From NCBI RefSeq assembly GCF_903903185.1, contig NZ_CAIUXT010000110.1:1-64000 (forward strand): 64,000 nucleotides of DNA, read 5' to 3'. Positions 8,737-20,940 of this stretch are shown here, in pieces. Source of the DNA: an uncultured Rhodoblastus sp. Lineage in GTDB: Bacteria > Pseudomonadota > Alphaproteobacteria > Rhizobiales > Beijerinckiaceae. Each line of letters opens with the position of its first letter. Positions within the stretch are counted from its first letter, which is position 1. Both the position numbers and the translations under genes were made by a program. The notes beneath the pieces are model-generated. The model saw nothing but the letters and a program-made list of their open reading frames with translations, was not told where the DNA came from and did no database searches.

Positions 8737-9054
8737 GATGTTGCCAAAACCGCCCTCGGATCGGTGCGATCTCCGGCGCGTCGTTCACGATATTCGCGCG
8801 CCGATGCAGAAATTCGTCGGCCTGCCCGCGCCTTGCATGAAAGGCGATCGCGCGCGCGGCTTCTCCGTCCTGCGCACCCCTTCCGACATCACGCGCATCC
8901 TCGTCGTGCCGACTCGCGGGACTGAGGGCGTCGAAAGCCCGTTGCTGCTGCGCGCCGACGCCCCGAACAACTGGTTCTTTGCCTGGAACGCCGCGAAAAG
9001 GTCTTGACGGCGGCAAGCCGTCCCCGTCATGGGGCGATATTGGCATGGTGGTCA
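8737..9054 (+). pseudogene. Truncated, frameshifted copy of the CDP-diacylglycerol diphosphatase gene
   Basis: Translation gives MQKFVGLPAPCMKGDRARGF, then SVLRTPSDITRILVVPTR, nearly matching the intact gene at 9997 (MQKFVGLPAPCLKVDRERGF and AVLRAPSDITRILVVPTR). Nucleotide similarity runs from about 8755 to 9054 and corresponds to about 10110-10405. The copy lacks the signal peptide, is interrupted by a TGA at 9005-9007 where the intact gene reads on, and ends before the HxHxD motif. It is in direct orientation with the intact gene, and the mazEF-type pair lies between the two. It is surely non-functional as an enzyme. Confidence 0.85.
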
Positions 9055-9072
9055 ATTTTTCGGGAATTGGCT

Positions 9073-9435
9073 TCAGTCGCTTGGATCGAGCGTGCTGATG
9101 ACGCGGGCGACGATCTCGCTCACGGTCGCTTCGTCGAGCGATTCGATATAGCGCGCTGTGCCTGCACGCAGACGGGCCGCGATGTCGAAGCTGCGGACAT
9201 GATTGCAGACGGCGACGCCGGTCGTGTCGTGTCCGGTGATCGGGACGGCAAGCCCGACGTCGCGTGCAAAATTACCCCCAGTCGTGATCGGCACGGTCAT
9301 GCTGACGCCGAGCGCGTTGATCTGCCTTGGCGTGATCACGACGAATCGGTGGCGGTCCTTCATTTCCTTGCCGGAGACCGGATTTGGATCGATCCAGTAA
9401 ACATCGCCCCGACGCGGGATATTGGCCCGCGCCAT
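9073..9435 (-). CDS. MazF/PemK-family toxin (endoribonuclease)
   Basis: The 120-residue product has the family pattern: RRGDVYWIDPNPVSGKEMK at the N-terminus, then RHRFVVITPRQINA, TVPITTGG and VCNHVRSFDIAAR. MazF/PemK toxins are ribosome-independent mRNA interferases that stop growth when the labile antitoxin is lost. The ATG at 9435 overlaps the antitoxin stop by one base (TGATG), which indicates translational coupling and fixes this start over a longer open frame. The length is typical. The pair is flanked by a broken and an intact copy of cdh. Confidence 0.9.
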   Translation of the reverse strand: MARANIPRRGDVYWIDPNPVSGKEMKDRHRFVVITPRQINALGVSMTVPITTGGNFARDVGLAVPITGHDTTGVAVCNHVRSFDIAARLRAGTARYIESLDEATVSEIVARVISTLDPSD

Positions 9436-9701
9436 CAGGCGATCTCGTGGCCGACTGGGTCGCCTTCGCGCGCCCATGCGACGTCGGCATTGAGCTGTCT
9501 TATCGCCTCGGCGCCTTTCAGAAGCTCGCCAAGAGAATAACGCTTTCGCGCCGACGCGGCGGGCTTTGCCACCAGCTTGCGGTCTTCGACCGTAAGCGTC
9601 ACCTGGGCGCCGATTTCGACATCCATCAATTTGAGCAGCGCGGGCGGAATCGTCATTACGGCGGCGCCGCCTTGCTTGCGAATTTTGGACGTTACGGTCA
9701 T
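9435..9701 (-). CDS. MazE-like (AbrB/SpoVT-fold) antitoxin
   Basis: This 88-residue protein begins MTVTSKIRKQGGAAVMTIPP, the swapped-hairpin AbrB DNA-binding motif, followed by LLKLMDVEIGAQVTLTVEDR and an acidic/alanine-rich tail (about 50-88) that would wrap the toxin. MazE-type antitoxins neutralise the toxin and autoregulate the operon. The ATG at 9701 has CTGGAG ten bases upstream. It is the first gene of a two-gene operon with the toxin, and the order antitoxin then toxin is the usual one. Confidence 0.9.
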   Translation of the reverse strand: MTVTSKIRKQGGAAVMTIPPALLKLMDVEIGAQVTLTVEDRKLVAKPAASARKRYSLGELLKGAEAIRQLNADVAWAREGDPVGHEIA

Positions 9702-9996
9702 TGGCCACTCCAGGAGTCGGGGGTCTCTGCAAGCACAATTGTGCAATATAAGTAGCACAAAAGGTTGGTGGCTGTCGAGCGATTCCATACTCTGCGGCGT
9801 TGGCTGACTCCGATGGACTGGCGACGCGGCTAGAGCGGTCGGGTTTCGCAACAGAGTCGGGTTTCGCGACAGAAAAGGGCGACGACGAACTATCGCTGCG
9901 CCGCAAAGACCATCAGCGCCCAATGGCGGCTATGCTATTGCGCCACTTGACCCCCAATGTTGCAAAATCAGCCCCAAAACGCCAAATAGGCGGCCA

Positions 9997-10755
9997 ATGA
10001 ACACAAGCACAAACTCAGGCGTCACCCGCAGCCTCTTCCGCCTGCTCCTTGCCCTCGCCGCCTTTTGCCTGACGGGACCCGACGAGGCGCGCGCCGCGGA
10101 TCGCGAAAAACTCTGGCGCGTCGTTAACGATATTTGCGGGCCGATGCAGAAATTCGTCGGCCTGCCCGCGCCCTGCCTCAAGGTCGATCGCGAGCGCGGC
10201 TTCGCCGTGTTGCGCGCGCCTTCCGACATCACGCGCATCCTCGTCGTGCCGACCCGAAAGATCGAAGGCGTCGAAAGCCCGGTGCTGCTGCGCCCCGACA
10301 CCCCCAACATCTGGTCCTATGCCTGGAACAGCCGAGGAAAAGTTTCGGCGGCGGCAAGCCGTCCGCTGTCCTGGGCCGATATCGGCATGGCCGTCAATTC
10401 CAGCCGCGCGCGGACGCAGGACCAGTTGCATATCCATGTCGATTGCGTCGACGCGCGGCTCAAACGCGCCTTGCGGGCGCATCCGCCGCGCAGCGATGGC
10501 TGGACCCCGATTGACCTTCCCTGGGCCTATCGCTATCGCGCCAAAAGGATCGGCGCCAAGGATCTCGATCGCAATATTTTCAAAATGGTCGCCGATGAAA
10601 CGCCATCTGCGAAAGGGCGCACGGGCAGGGAAACGCTGGCGGTGGTCGGCTATGAAGCGCCGTCCGGCGAAGAGGGTTTTGTCGTGCTGGCCAGCGGCGA
10701 CGACGGTCACGCCGAGAAACTGCTCGATCATCGCTGTCTGGAAGACCGCCGCTGA
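9997..10755 (+). CDS. cdh: CDP-diacylglycerol diphosphatase
   Basis: The 252-residue product starts with a Sec signal peptide (residues 1-33, hydrophobic core LFRLLLALAAFCL, cleavage near ARA). The mature part carries LWRVVNDICGPM, RILVVPTRKIEGVESP and the histidine-triad-like catalytic motif QLHIHVDC (about 145-152). Enzymes of this family hydrolyse CDP-diacylglycerol to phosphatidate and CMP in the periplasm or membrane. The ATG follows AGGCGG. A broken direct copy of residues about 40-135 lies 1 kb upstream. Family assignment is firm; the in vivo substrate is inferred. Confidence 0.88.
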   Translation: MNTSTNSGVTRSLFRLLLALAAFCLTGPDEARAADREKLWRVVNDICGPMQKFVGLPAPCLKVDRERGFAVLRAPSDITRILVVPTRKIEGVESPVLLRPDTPNIWSYAWNSRGKVSAAASRPLSWADIGMAVNSSRARTQDQLHIHVDCVDARLKRALRAHPPRSDGWTPIDLPWAYRYRAKRIGAKDLDRNIFKMVADETPSAKGRTGRETLAVVGYEAPSGEEGFVVLASGDDGHAEKLLDHRCLEDRR

Positions 10756-10775
10756 AAACGTGACCGGAACAAGGC

Positions 10776-11648
10776 TTGGCCGCAAGCGTTGTTCCCTCGC
10801 TGTCCTCTCCTCCGACCAGAGATCTCCAAAACTTGCCCAATGTCGCGCAACGACGGATCCTGATGTGTCCGCCCGATTTTTTCGGCGTGGCCTATATCAT
10901 CAATCCCTGGATGGAAGGGCATTACGCCCGCACCGACGCCGACAAGGCGCGGGCTCAATGGCTGGGGCTCAGGCAGATCATCGAGCGCCATGCGGTTGTC
11001 AGCATCCTGCCAGCGCACGAAGGTCTGCCCGATCTGGTGTTCACCGCCAATGCCGGGCTGGTGAAGGGGCAAAAAGTCCTGCTGAGCCGTTTCCGCTGCC
11101 CCGAACGGCGACAAGAGCAGGAGATCGACCGCGCCTGGTTCGTCCAAAACGGCTTTGCGCCGATCGATCCGCCGCCAAACGTGTTTTTCGAGGGCGCCGG
11201 CGACGCGCTTTACGATCCATCGCGCGATCTTTACTGGGTCGGGCATGGCTTTCGCTCGGACCGCGACTTCGCGCCGCTTCTGGAGGCGGCGCTCGACGCG
11301 CGCGCGGTCGAACTGACCCTGGTCGATCCGCGCTTCTACCATCTCGACACTTGCCTCTGCCCGCTTCCCGGCGGCTATTTGATGTATTTCCCCGGCGCCT
11401 TCGACGCGGCGTCGCGCGAAAAAATCGAAAGCCGGGTTCCCCCCTCCCGCCGCATCGCGGTCGGGGAGCAGGACGCGGTCCAATTCTGCTGCAACGCCGT
11501 GTCGCTGGATGATCTGGCGATCATGAACGACGCTTCTGAAGCCCTTCAGGACCGGCTGTGCGAGGCCGGGTTGACGCCCGTGCTGACGCCGCTGTCGGAA
11601 TTTTTAAAGGCCGGCGGCGCGGCCAAATGCCTGACGCTCGATCTGTAG
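10776..11648 (+). CDS. Dimethylarginine dimethylaminohydrolase-like / amidinotransferase-family enzyme
   Basis: The protein has up to 290 residues. Motifs fit the guanidino-modifying fold: MCPPDFFGVAYIINPWM near the start, LVFTANAGLV, FFEGAGDALYD, RFYHLDTCLCPLPGG with the catalytic His, and the C-terminal GGAAKCLTLDL with the catalytic Cys (residue 285). Such hydrolases release citrulline from methylated arginine or process arginine/ornithine derivatives. No ATG precedes the conserved region; TTG at 10776 or 10833 are the candidate starts, and ATG 10863 would cut into the conserved strand. It lies 20 bases after cdh, so co-transcription is possible. The exact substrate is not determined. Confidence 0.85.
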   Translation: MAASVVPSLSSPPTRDLQNLPNVAQRRILMCPPDFFGVAYIINPWMEGHYARTDADKARAQWLGLRQIIERHAVVSILPAHEGLPDLVFTANAGLVKGQKVLLSRFRCPERRQEQEIDRAWFVQNGFAPIDPPPNVFFEGAGDALYDPSRDLYWVGHGFRSDRDFAPLLEAALDARAVELTLVDPRFYHLDTCLCPLPGGYLMYFPGAFDAASREKIESRVPPSRRIAVGEQDAVQFCCNAVSLDDLAIMNDASEALQDRLCEAGLTPVLTPLSEFLKAGGAAKCLTLDL

Positions 11649-11829
11649 CGGCAAGGATTCAATTTTGCGGCTCTCCCATTACGCCTGCCGCGCCCGGGGG
11701 CGCTGGCGTTTTAACCCTTTTGTTCAAAACAATTCGAGCCTTTCGAACGGCGCAAACCCAACACAATGGCCGATCTCCGGCGATTAAACCGATTTATCGG
11801 CGCGGCTGCGAGTACAACCTGCGACGCGA

Positions 11830-11844
11830 GAACAAAAAAAGAAC
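11830..11844. promoter_or_regulatory. SOS box (LexA operator) upstream of recA
   Basis: GAAC-AAAAAAA-GAAC is an exact match to the alphaproteobacterial LexA consensus GAAC-N7-GAAC, about 80 bases before the recA start. Confidence 0.85.
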
Positions 11845-11854
11845 TTGCGGGCTA

Positions 11855-11869
11855 GAACAAACTAGGTAC
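11855..11869. promoter_or_regulatory. Possible second, imperfect SOS box
   Basis: GAACAAACTAGGTAC matches GAAC-N7-GAAC except for one base in the second half (GTAC). It starts 25 bases after the perfect box, which would place two LexA dimers near the same face of the helix. Confidence 0.45.
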
Positions 11870-11925
11870 ATTGACGACAAGTCGATTGCATAACCCGCGT
11901 CACCCATGCCAGAAGGATGAAACCG

Positions 11926-13002
<1,077 letters not shown>

Positions 13003-13263
13003 GGCTTACGTCCCGCGCGCCCGAAAAGGCGAGACGCAGCAGAAAGGAAGCCCGGCGGCGCGACGCCTTCGCGCCCCGCCGGGGTCGTCCCGGCCCCGGG
13101 CGCCATACTCCGCCGGCAAGATAATGCGTCGCCCGCCCTCGACAGCCCCTCGACAGGTCCTTGGCCTGCCGGTAGATAAGGCCTCTTGCCTCGCTGCCCC
13201 AAAGGCGGCAAGCCCCGCGAAAAATGCGCGGCGGGCGGCAAGAAAAAGGGTCGAGAACATTCC

Positions 13264-15915
<2,652 letters not shown>

Positions 15916-15919
15916 GATC

Positions 15920-16777
15920 TTAACGCCGCTCGCGGCGGTGGAGAAAAGCCAGCCGCTCGAACATGTGCACGTCCTGCTCGTTCTTCAAAAGCGCGCCGTG
16001 CAGCGGCGGAATCAGTTTGGACGTGTCGCTTTCGCGCAATTGTTCCGGGGTGATGTCCTCGCTGAGCAGCAGTTTGAGCCAGTCGAGCAGTTCCGAGGTC
16101 GAAGGCTTTTTTTTCAGCCCCGGCACTTCCCGCATCTGGAAGAACAGCCGCAGAGCCTCCTCGACCAGATCATGTTTGAGATTGGGGAAATGGGTGGCGA
16201 CGATCGCCTCCATGGTCGCGCGGTCGGGGAACTGGATATAATGGAAGAAGCAGCGGCGCAGGAAGGCGTCCGGCAGCTCCTTTTCATTATTCGAGGTGAT
16301 GATGACCAGCGGCCGCTTTTTGGCGCGGATGGTCTCGCCGGTTTCGTAGACATGAAACTCCATCCGGTCGAGTTCGAGCAGCAGGTCGTTGGGAAATTCG
16401 ATGTCGGCCTTGTCGATCTCGTCGATCAGGAGGACGGTCGGCTCGTCGGCGGTGAAGGCGTCCCATAATTTGCCGCGCTTGATGTAATGGCCGATGTCGG
16501 TGACCCGCGGATCGCCGAGCTGGGAATCGCGCAGCCGCGACACCGCGTCATATTCGTAGAGCCCCTGCTGCGCCTTGGTGGTGGACTTGATATGCCAGGT
16601 CAACAGCCGCGCCGGCAGGGCGGCGGCGACCTCCTCGGCCAGCACGGTTTTGCCGGTTCCCGGCTCGCCCTTGACGAGGAGGGGACGCTCCAGCGTCAGC
16701 GCGGCGCCGACCGCCACGCGCAAATCCCTGGTGGCGACATAGGTGCTGGATCCGTTGAAGCGCATGTCCTGTTCCAT
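15920..16777 (-). CDS. MoxR-family AAA+ ATPase
   Basis: The 285-residue product carries Walker A GEPGTGKT (37-44), Walker B VLLIDEIDKAD (115-125) and sensor-1 region VIITSNNEKELPDAFLRRCF with the arginine finger. MoxR ATPases act as chaperones that mature protein complexes together with a partner having a VWA metal-binding domain. The likely partner is the VWA gene at 18316, which here is divergent and separated by an outer-membrane protein gene rather than adjacent. It is convergent with alaS with 4 bases between the stops. An internal ATG (codon 5) is an alternative start. Confidence 0.92.
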   Translation of the reverse strand: MEQDMRFNGSSTYVATRDLRVAVGAALTLERPLLVKGEPGTGKTVLAEEVAAALPARLLTWHIKSTTKAQQGLYEYDAVSRLRDSQLGDPRVTDIGHYIKRGKLWDAFTADEPTVLLIDEIDKADIEFPNDLLLELDRMEFHVYETGETIRAKKRPLVIITSNNEKELPDAFLRRCFFHYIQFPDRATMEAIVATHFPNLKHDLVEEALRLFFQMREVPGLKKKPSTSELLDWLKLLLSEDITPEQLRESDTSKLIPPLHGALLKNEQDVHMFERLAFLHRRERR

Positions 16778-17257
16778 TTGCGTTTTTGCCGCGGCGAGGC
16801 GGCGCGGGCCCTACCAATGTGGCGCCGCAGCAAGCCTTGGGCAAGCGGCGTCGCGACAAATCTCCCCCTCGGCGATTCGCGCCCTCGGCTGGGAAAAATG
16901 TCCTTCGATCTCCGCAGGCGGCAGAAAAAACCTTCTTTAGTACCGTTTACAAAAGCAAATTATTCAATGTCCCGACGACTTCTCGCCATGAACGATCGGC
17001 CGGGATTCCGATTTTGGCCATCAGGGCGGCTGAAATGTGACATTTGCGCAACTTCGCGGTTCCGAATGATCCAAAACGGCCAAAATGAGGCCATTTCCGG
17101 CGCGGCCGCCTTCTAACGCAGGGCCGCTTCGATTAATCTCAGGTCATCGGATTTCCCGCGTCGAAGAAATTTCGGCCCCCGCCGTCAGCAGAGACAAACG
17201 GGAACGACGTCTTGTCTGGAACACTCGGTAACTGAAGCCCTCGGGAGGGGTAATTCA
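16778..17257. other. Divergent intergenic region between moxR and the OMP gene
   Basis: No gene is supported in these 480 bases. The last 140 bases look like the leader of the OMP gene and end with a very strong GGGAGGGG ribosome-binding site at 17242-17249. Promoters for both flanking genes should lie in the AT-richer section around 16930-17060. Confidence 0.45.
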
Positions 17258-18145
17258 ATGAACTTCAAGGCTAAAATCCTCGGCGCGGCGATGGCCGCCC
17301 TCAGCTTGTCTAGCGCCGCTCAGGCCTACACGGTCACCCCGCCCGGCGAACGCGCCGGTATCGATTTGGCGTCGCCACTTCCGGAAGGCGTCTATTTCGT
17401 CGATCTGGCCGGCGTGGGCAACGACCGCGGTTCGGTCTCAAAGGCGTCAAACTTCGACTATACCGTTCCGATCATCGCTTGGGCTACTCCCTGGACCATC
17501 CTTGGTGGCCGCATTCAGCTGCTCGCCGCAGCTCCGCTCGCTTCGGTCTCCGCCCCGTCGACTCCCATCTCGGCTGAAAGCTATGCGCGCGGCTTTTATA
17601 ACCCCTTCGTCGCCGGCCAGATCGCCTTCAACCTGGGCAACGGCTTCTCGGCTTCGTATTTGGCCGGCGCTTATATCGCTGTTGACAGCCCGAACTCCGG
17701 TGGCGGCTGGAACCAGACCACGTTCCACCAGCAGCTCGCTCTTGCTTGGCATGGCAACGGCTGGAACGCGACCGCCAACCTGATGTATGGCATCGTCGGC
17801 AACAACGACACCACGGGAGCCCAGAACTCCAACTATTTCAACTATGACCTCGGCCTTACACACACCTTCGGCAAATGGGAAGTGGGTATCATCGGCTACG
17901 GTTCGGTGACCAACTCGATCAACGGCTATTGGCTGAGAGGCGTTTACCAACCCTACGCCGGCGGCAACAACCAGTTCGCGCTCGGCGGTCTGGTTGGTTA
18001 CAACTTCGGTCCAGTCATCTTGCAGTTCTCGCTGTCGACCGACGTCGTCACCAACTATGCTTCCAAGGCGACCTTCGCCGGTCTGCACGTGATCATCCCG
18101 CTCTGGGCGCCGGACGCTCCCAAGGCCGTCGTCGCCAAGTACTGA
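17258..18145 (+). CDS. Outer-membrane beta-barrel protein, phenol MetA degradation/transporter family (PF13557-like)
   Basis: This 295-residue protein has a signal peptide (1-23, MNFKAKILGAAMAALSLSSA, cleavage AQA). The mature part opens with GERAGIDLASPLPEGVYFVD, a pattern of the MetA-pathway outer-membrane family, and alternates amphipathic strands with glycine-rich turns, ending in a strand (FAGLHVIIPLWAP). Members are presumed channels for hydrophobic or small organic compounds. Third-position usage includes many C/T codons of a highly expressed gene, the ribosome-binding site is excellent, and a strong terminator follows, all suggesting abundant monocistronic expression. The substrate is unknown. 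Confidence 0.82.
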   Translation: MNFKAKILGAAMAALSLSSAAQAYTVTPPGERAGIDLASPLPEGVYFVDLAGVGNDRGSVSKASNFDYTVPIIAWATPWTILGGRIQLLAAAPLASVSAPSTPISAESYARGFYNPFVAGQIAFNLGNGFSASYLAGAYIAVDSPNSGGGWNQTTFHQQLALAWHGNGWNATANLMYGIVGNNDTTGAQNSNYFNYDLGLTHTFGKWEVGIIGYGSVTNSINGYWLRGVYQPYAGGNNQFALGGLVGYNFGPVILQFSLSTDVVTNYASKATFAGLHVIIPLWAPDAPKAVVAKY

Positions 18146-18181
18146 AGCTCCGATCCACGGCAAAATTTGAAATCGGACGAC

Positions 18182-18215
18182 AACCGGGCGGCCTTCGAGC
18201 CGCCCGGTTTTTTTA
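18182..18215 (+). terminator. Intrinsic terminator after the OMP gene
   Basis: An 11-bp GC-rich stem (18182-18192 with 18199-18209), a loop CTTCGA and a run of seven to nine T residues follow the stop codon by about 37 bases. Confidence 0.92.
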
Positions 18216-18315
18216 TCGCTCTGTTTTCGGACGACCTTTATAGGACCTGCGCGGCTTCGTCCTCAGCGCTGTTTTTTGCCGTGACGCCCATGCGCAGCCA
18301 TGGCAGACTGGCGCC

Positions 18316-19491
18316 ATGCTGATCAATTTCTTCACCGCCCTGCGCGAAGCGCAAGTCCCGGTCTCGCTGCGCGAATATCTGACCCTCTGTCAGGCGCTGG
18401 CCGCCGATCTGGCGGAAAAGTCGGTCGAGGAATTCTATTTTCTCTCCCGCGCCTGTCTGGTGAAGGACGAACGCAATCTCGACAAGTTCGACCGCGTGTT
18501 CGGCGCCACCTTCAAGGGGATCGAATCGACCGGCGATCTCGCGGAAAACGCCGATATCCCGGCGGACTGGCTCAAGAAGCTGACGGAAAAATTCCTCACC
18601 GAGGAAGAGAAGAAGGAAATCGAGGCGCTCGGCTGGGACAAGCTGATGGAGACGCTGAAAAAGCGTCTCGAAGAGCAGAAGGAGCGCCATCAGGGCGGTA
18701 ATAAATGGATTGGCACGGGCGGAACCTCGCCCTTCGGCGCCTATGGCTATAATCCGGAAGGCATTCGCATCGGCCAGGACCGCAATCGCAATTTTCGCGC
18801 GGTAAAAGTCTGGGACAAGCGCGAATTCAAGGACCTCGACGGGGGCGAGGAATTGGGGCCGCGCAATATCAAGCTGGCCTTGCGCCGGCTGCGCAAGCTC
18901 GCGCGCACCGGCGCGGCGGAGGAGCTTGACCTTGACGGCACCATTGGCGCGACGGCGCGGCAGGGATTTCTCGATCTGAAACTGCGTCCCGAGCGCCGCA
19001 ACGCGGTCAAGGTGCTGCTGTTGTTCGACATCGGCGGGTCGATGGACTGGCATATCGAACAGGTCGAGCATTTATTCGCCGCCGCGCGCACCGAATTCAA
19101 GCATCTGGAACATTATTATTTCCACAATTGCCTTTACGAGAGCGTCTGGAAAAACAACCACCGCCGCCATTCCGAAAGGCTCGGAACCTGGGACCTGCTG
19201 CATACTTATCCGCACGATTACAAGCTGATCTTCGTCGGCGACGCCTCGATGAGTCCCTATGAGATCGTTCAGGAGGGCGGCTCGGTCGAGCATCGCAACC
19301 CGGAGGCGGGCAAGGTCTGGCTGGAGCGCGCGCTACAATGCTGGCCGCACGCCGTCTGGCTCAACCCAACCCCCGAAACGCATTGGCGCTATACGCAGTC
19401 GATCGGCATGATCCGGCAGATCATGGAAGATCGGATGTTTCCGCTGACGCTCGAAGGAATTGAGGCGGCGATGAAGGAACTGACGCGTTAA
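18316..19491 (+). CDS. VWA domain-containing CoxE-like protein
   Basis: The 391-residue product has an N-terminal helical region (MLINFFTALREAQVPVSLREYL), a charged linker (90-125, rich in Glu/Lys), and a C-terminal von Willebrand A-like domain beginning VKVLLLFDIGGSMDWH (D238). The metal-site motif is DxGGS rather than the classic DxSxS, as is usual in this CoxE-like group. These proteins work with MoxR ATPases in metal-cofactor or complex maturation; the MoxR gene lies 1.5 kb away on the other strand. The ATG at 18316 is the first of the conserved region. Confidence 0.9.
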   Translation: MLINFFTALREAQVPVSLREYLTLCQALAADLAEKSVEEFYFLSRACLVKDERNLDKFDRVFGATFKGIESTGDLAENADIPADWLKKLTEKFLTEEEKKEIEALGWDKLMETLKKRLEEQKERHQGGNKWIGTGGTSPFGAYGYNPEGIRIGQDRNRNFRAVKVWDKREFKDLDGGEELGPRNIKLALRRLRKLARTGAAEELDLDGTIGATARQGFLDLKLRPERRNAVKVLLLFDIGGSMDWHIEQVEHLFAAARTEFKHLEHYYFHNCLYESVWKNNHRRHSERLGTWDLLHTYPHDYKLIFVGDASMSPYEIVQEGGSVEHRNPEAGKVWLERALQCWPHAVWLNPTPETHWRYTQSIGMIRQIMEDRMFPLTLEGIEAAMKELTR

Positions 19492-19521
19492 AGCCCGGCG
19501 TTCGCGTCAGCCCCCTGATAA

Positions 19522-19566
19522 CAAGGCTTCGGTCAAGGCTTCGGTCAAGGCTTCGGTCAAGGCTTG
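19522..19566. repeat. 12-bp direct tandem repeat at the 3' end of the TPR gene
   Basis: CAAGGCTTCGGT occurs three times in succession, plus a partial fourth copy that overlaps the last codons of the minus-strand TPR gene. On that strand every unit contains an in-frame TGA, so the gene ends in a row of stop codons. Confidence 0.85.
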
Positions 19567-20771
19567 GCGACAGGGTCCTTCGTTTCATCGGCCTTGGGCG
19601 CCGTTTCCGCTTTTGGCGGCTCTTCCCCCGTCCGTGGCGCCGCATCGACCGGCGGTTTCAACTCGTTGAGCGCCTGAAAATATTCGGAGAAATTCCTTGG
19701 GCAGATCTCCGCCGCCTTGCGGAAATAGGCCAGGGACTCGTCGCGGGCGTTTTTGAGCAGCCGTTCCTCGCCGAGGTAGAATTGCGCCTCGCATTGGTCG
19801 CCCGGCGATTTCGCGGCGGCGAGCGTCTCCCCGGCGTCCTTGTCGCCAAGAAACAGTTGCGCCGCCGGCCACGGCCAGGCCGTCCGGGAAATTTTCGCCG
19901 AACCGGCCAGCAATTCGGCCTTGGCGGCGTCGCCGTCGCCGACGCGGGCGCGGGCGAGGAATCGCCAGATCGCGGCATAGGCGTTGGACGGATCGAGCCT
20001 CAGCGCCTGGGTGAAGTCTTGGGCGGCCCGGGCGTTTTCTCCCTTGGCGAAAAAGGCGGCGCCGCGATCGAACCAGGCTATGGCTTTGTCGGGCGCCAAT
20101 TCGATGACCTTGCCGAAGTCGGCGATGGCCGAATCGGCGTCGCCCCTGGCGACAAAGGCGCCGCCCCGGCCGATATAGGCCAGCACGCTCCGGTCGTTGA
20201 GTTCGATCGCCTTGTTGAAATCCGCCAGCGCCCGATCGGCATGGCCGCCGGCCAGGAAAATATCGCCGCGATTGACGAAGATGGCGGCGTTGCGCGCGCC
20301 AACCTCGATCGCCTTGTCGTAATCGGCCAGCGCCTTGTCCGGACTGCCGAGCTTTTCGGCGATCTCGCCGCGCATCTGATAGGCGAGCCAGCTTCCCGGA
20401 TCCTGCTGGATCGCGGCGTCGCAATTGGCCTGCGCCTTTTGCGTCTCCCCCTGCGCATGATAAACGATGCAGCGGTTGGCATAGGCCCAGGCGATTTCCC
20501 GGCCTTTCCACTTCCCGGAATCGATCAATGTGGCGCAACCGGCGAGGCGCGCCTCGGCGGAATAAGTTCCGCCGGCATTGGCGCAGGCGCTCGCCGCCGG
20601 CGACTGCTGCTGCTTCGGGATCGGAATCAGCCGCATCGCCCCGTCTGGGGCAGCGAAATTATCCGGGATCAGCTGCGCCTCCAGCCTCTGCTGCGCCGAT
20701 GCGCCGCCCGGGAGCGCGACAAGTGACATCGCCGACAATGTCATCGCCGAAAGCCAGGCCGATGATTTCAT
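19557..20771 (-). CDS. Exported tetratricopeptide-repeat (TPR) protein
   Basis: This 404-residue protein has a signal peptide (1-26, cleavage near ASA). From about residue 90 to 290 it carries five to six TPR units of the form ALADYDKAIEVGARNAAIFV and ALADFNKAIELNDRSVLAYI; the C-terminus is Pro/Glu/Lys-rich and disordered. TPR arrays bind other proteins, probably in the periplasm here. No catalytic domain is seen. The stop codon lies in a 12-bp tandem repeat, so the C-terminus may have changed by repeat slippage. It stands alone between convergent and divergent neighbours. Confidence 0.85.
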   Translation of the reverse strand: MKSSAWLSAMTLSAMSLVALPGGASAQQRLEAQLIPDNFAAPDGAMRLIPIPKQQQSPAASACANAGGTYSAEARLAGCATLIDSGKWKGREIAWAYANRCIVYHAQGETQKAQANCDAAIQQDPGSWLAYQMRGEIAEKLGSPDKALADYDKAIEVGARNAAIFVNRGDIFLAGGHADRALADFNKAIELNDRSVLAYIGRGGAFVARGDADSAIADFGKVIELAPDKAIAWFDRGAAFFAKGENARAAQDFTQALRLDPSNAYAAIWRFLARARVGDGDAAKAELLAGSAKISRTAWPWPAAQLFLGDKDAGETLAAAKSPGDQCEAQFYLGEERLLKNARDESLAYFRKAAEICPRNFSEYFQALNELKPPVDAAPRTGEEPPKAETAPKADETKDPVAKP

Positions 20772-20940
20772 GGTTTTCTCCCGCTCATTTTTGTCGTTGC
20801 GCGATTCGACGCGTTTTCGGCTGCAAGCGTTAGCCCATCCCCGCTTTCGGCAAAAGCCGAAATGTTCGGTGCGACGACATGGCGCGGCAGGGCTGAGTGT
20901 TTTTGCCGGCCCCGCGAAAAATCCATGCTAATTTGCCTCC

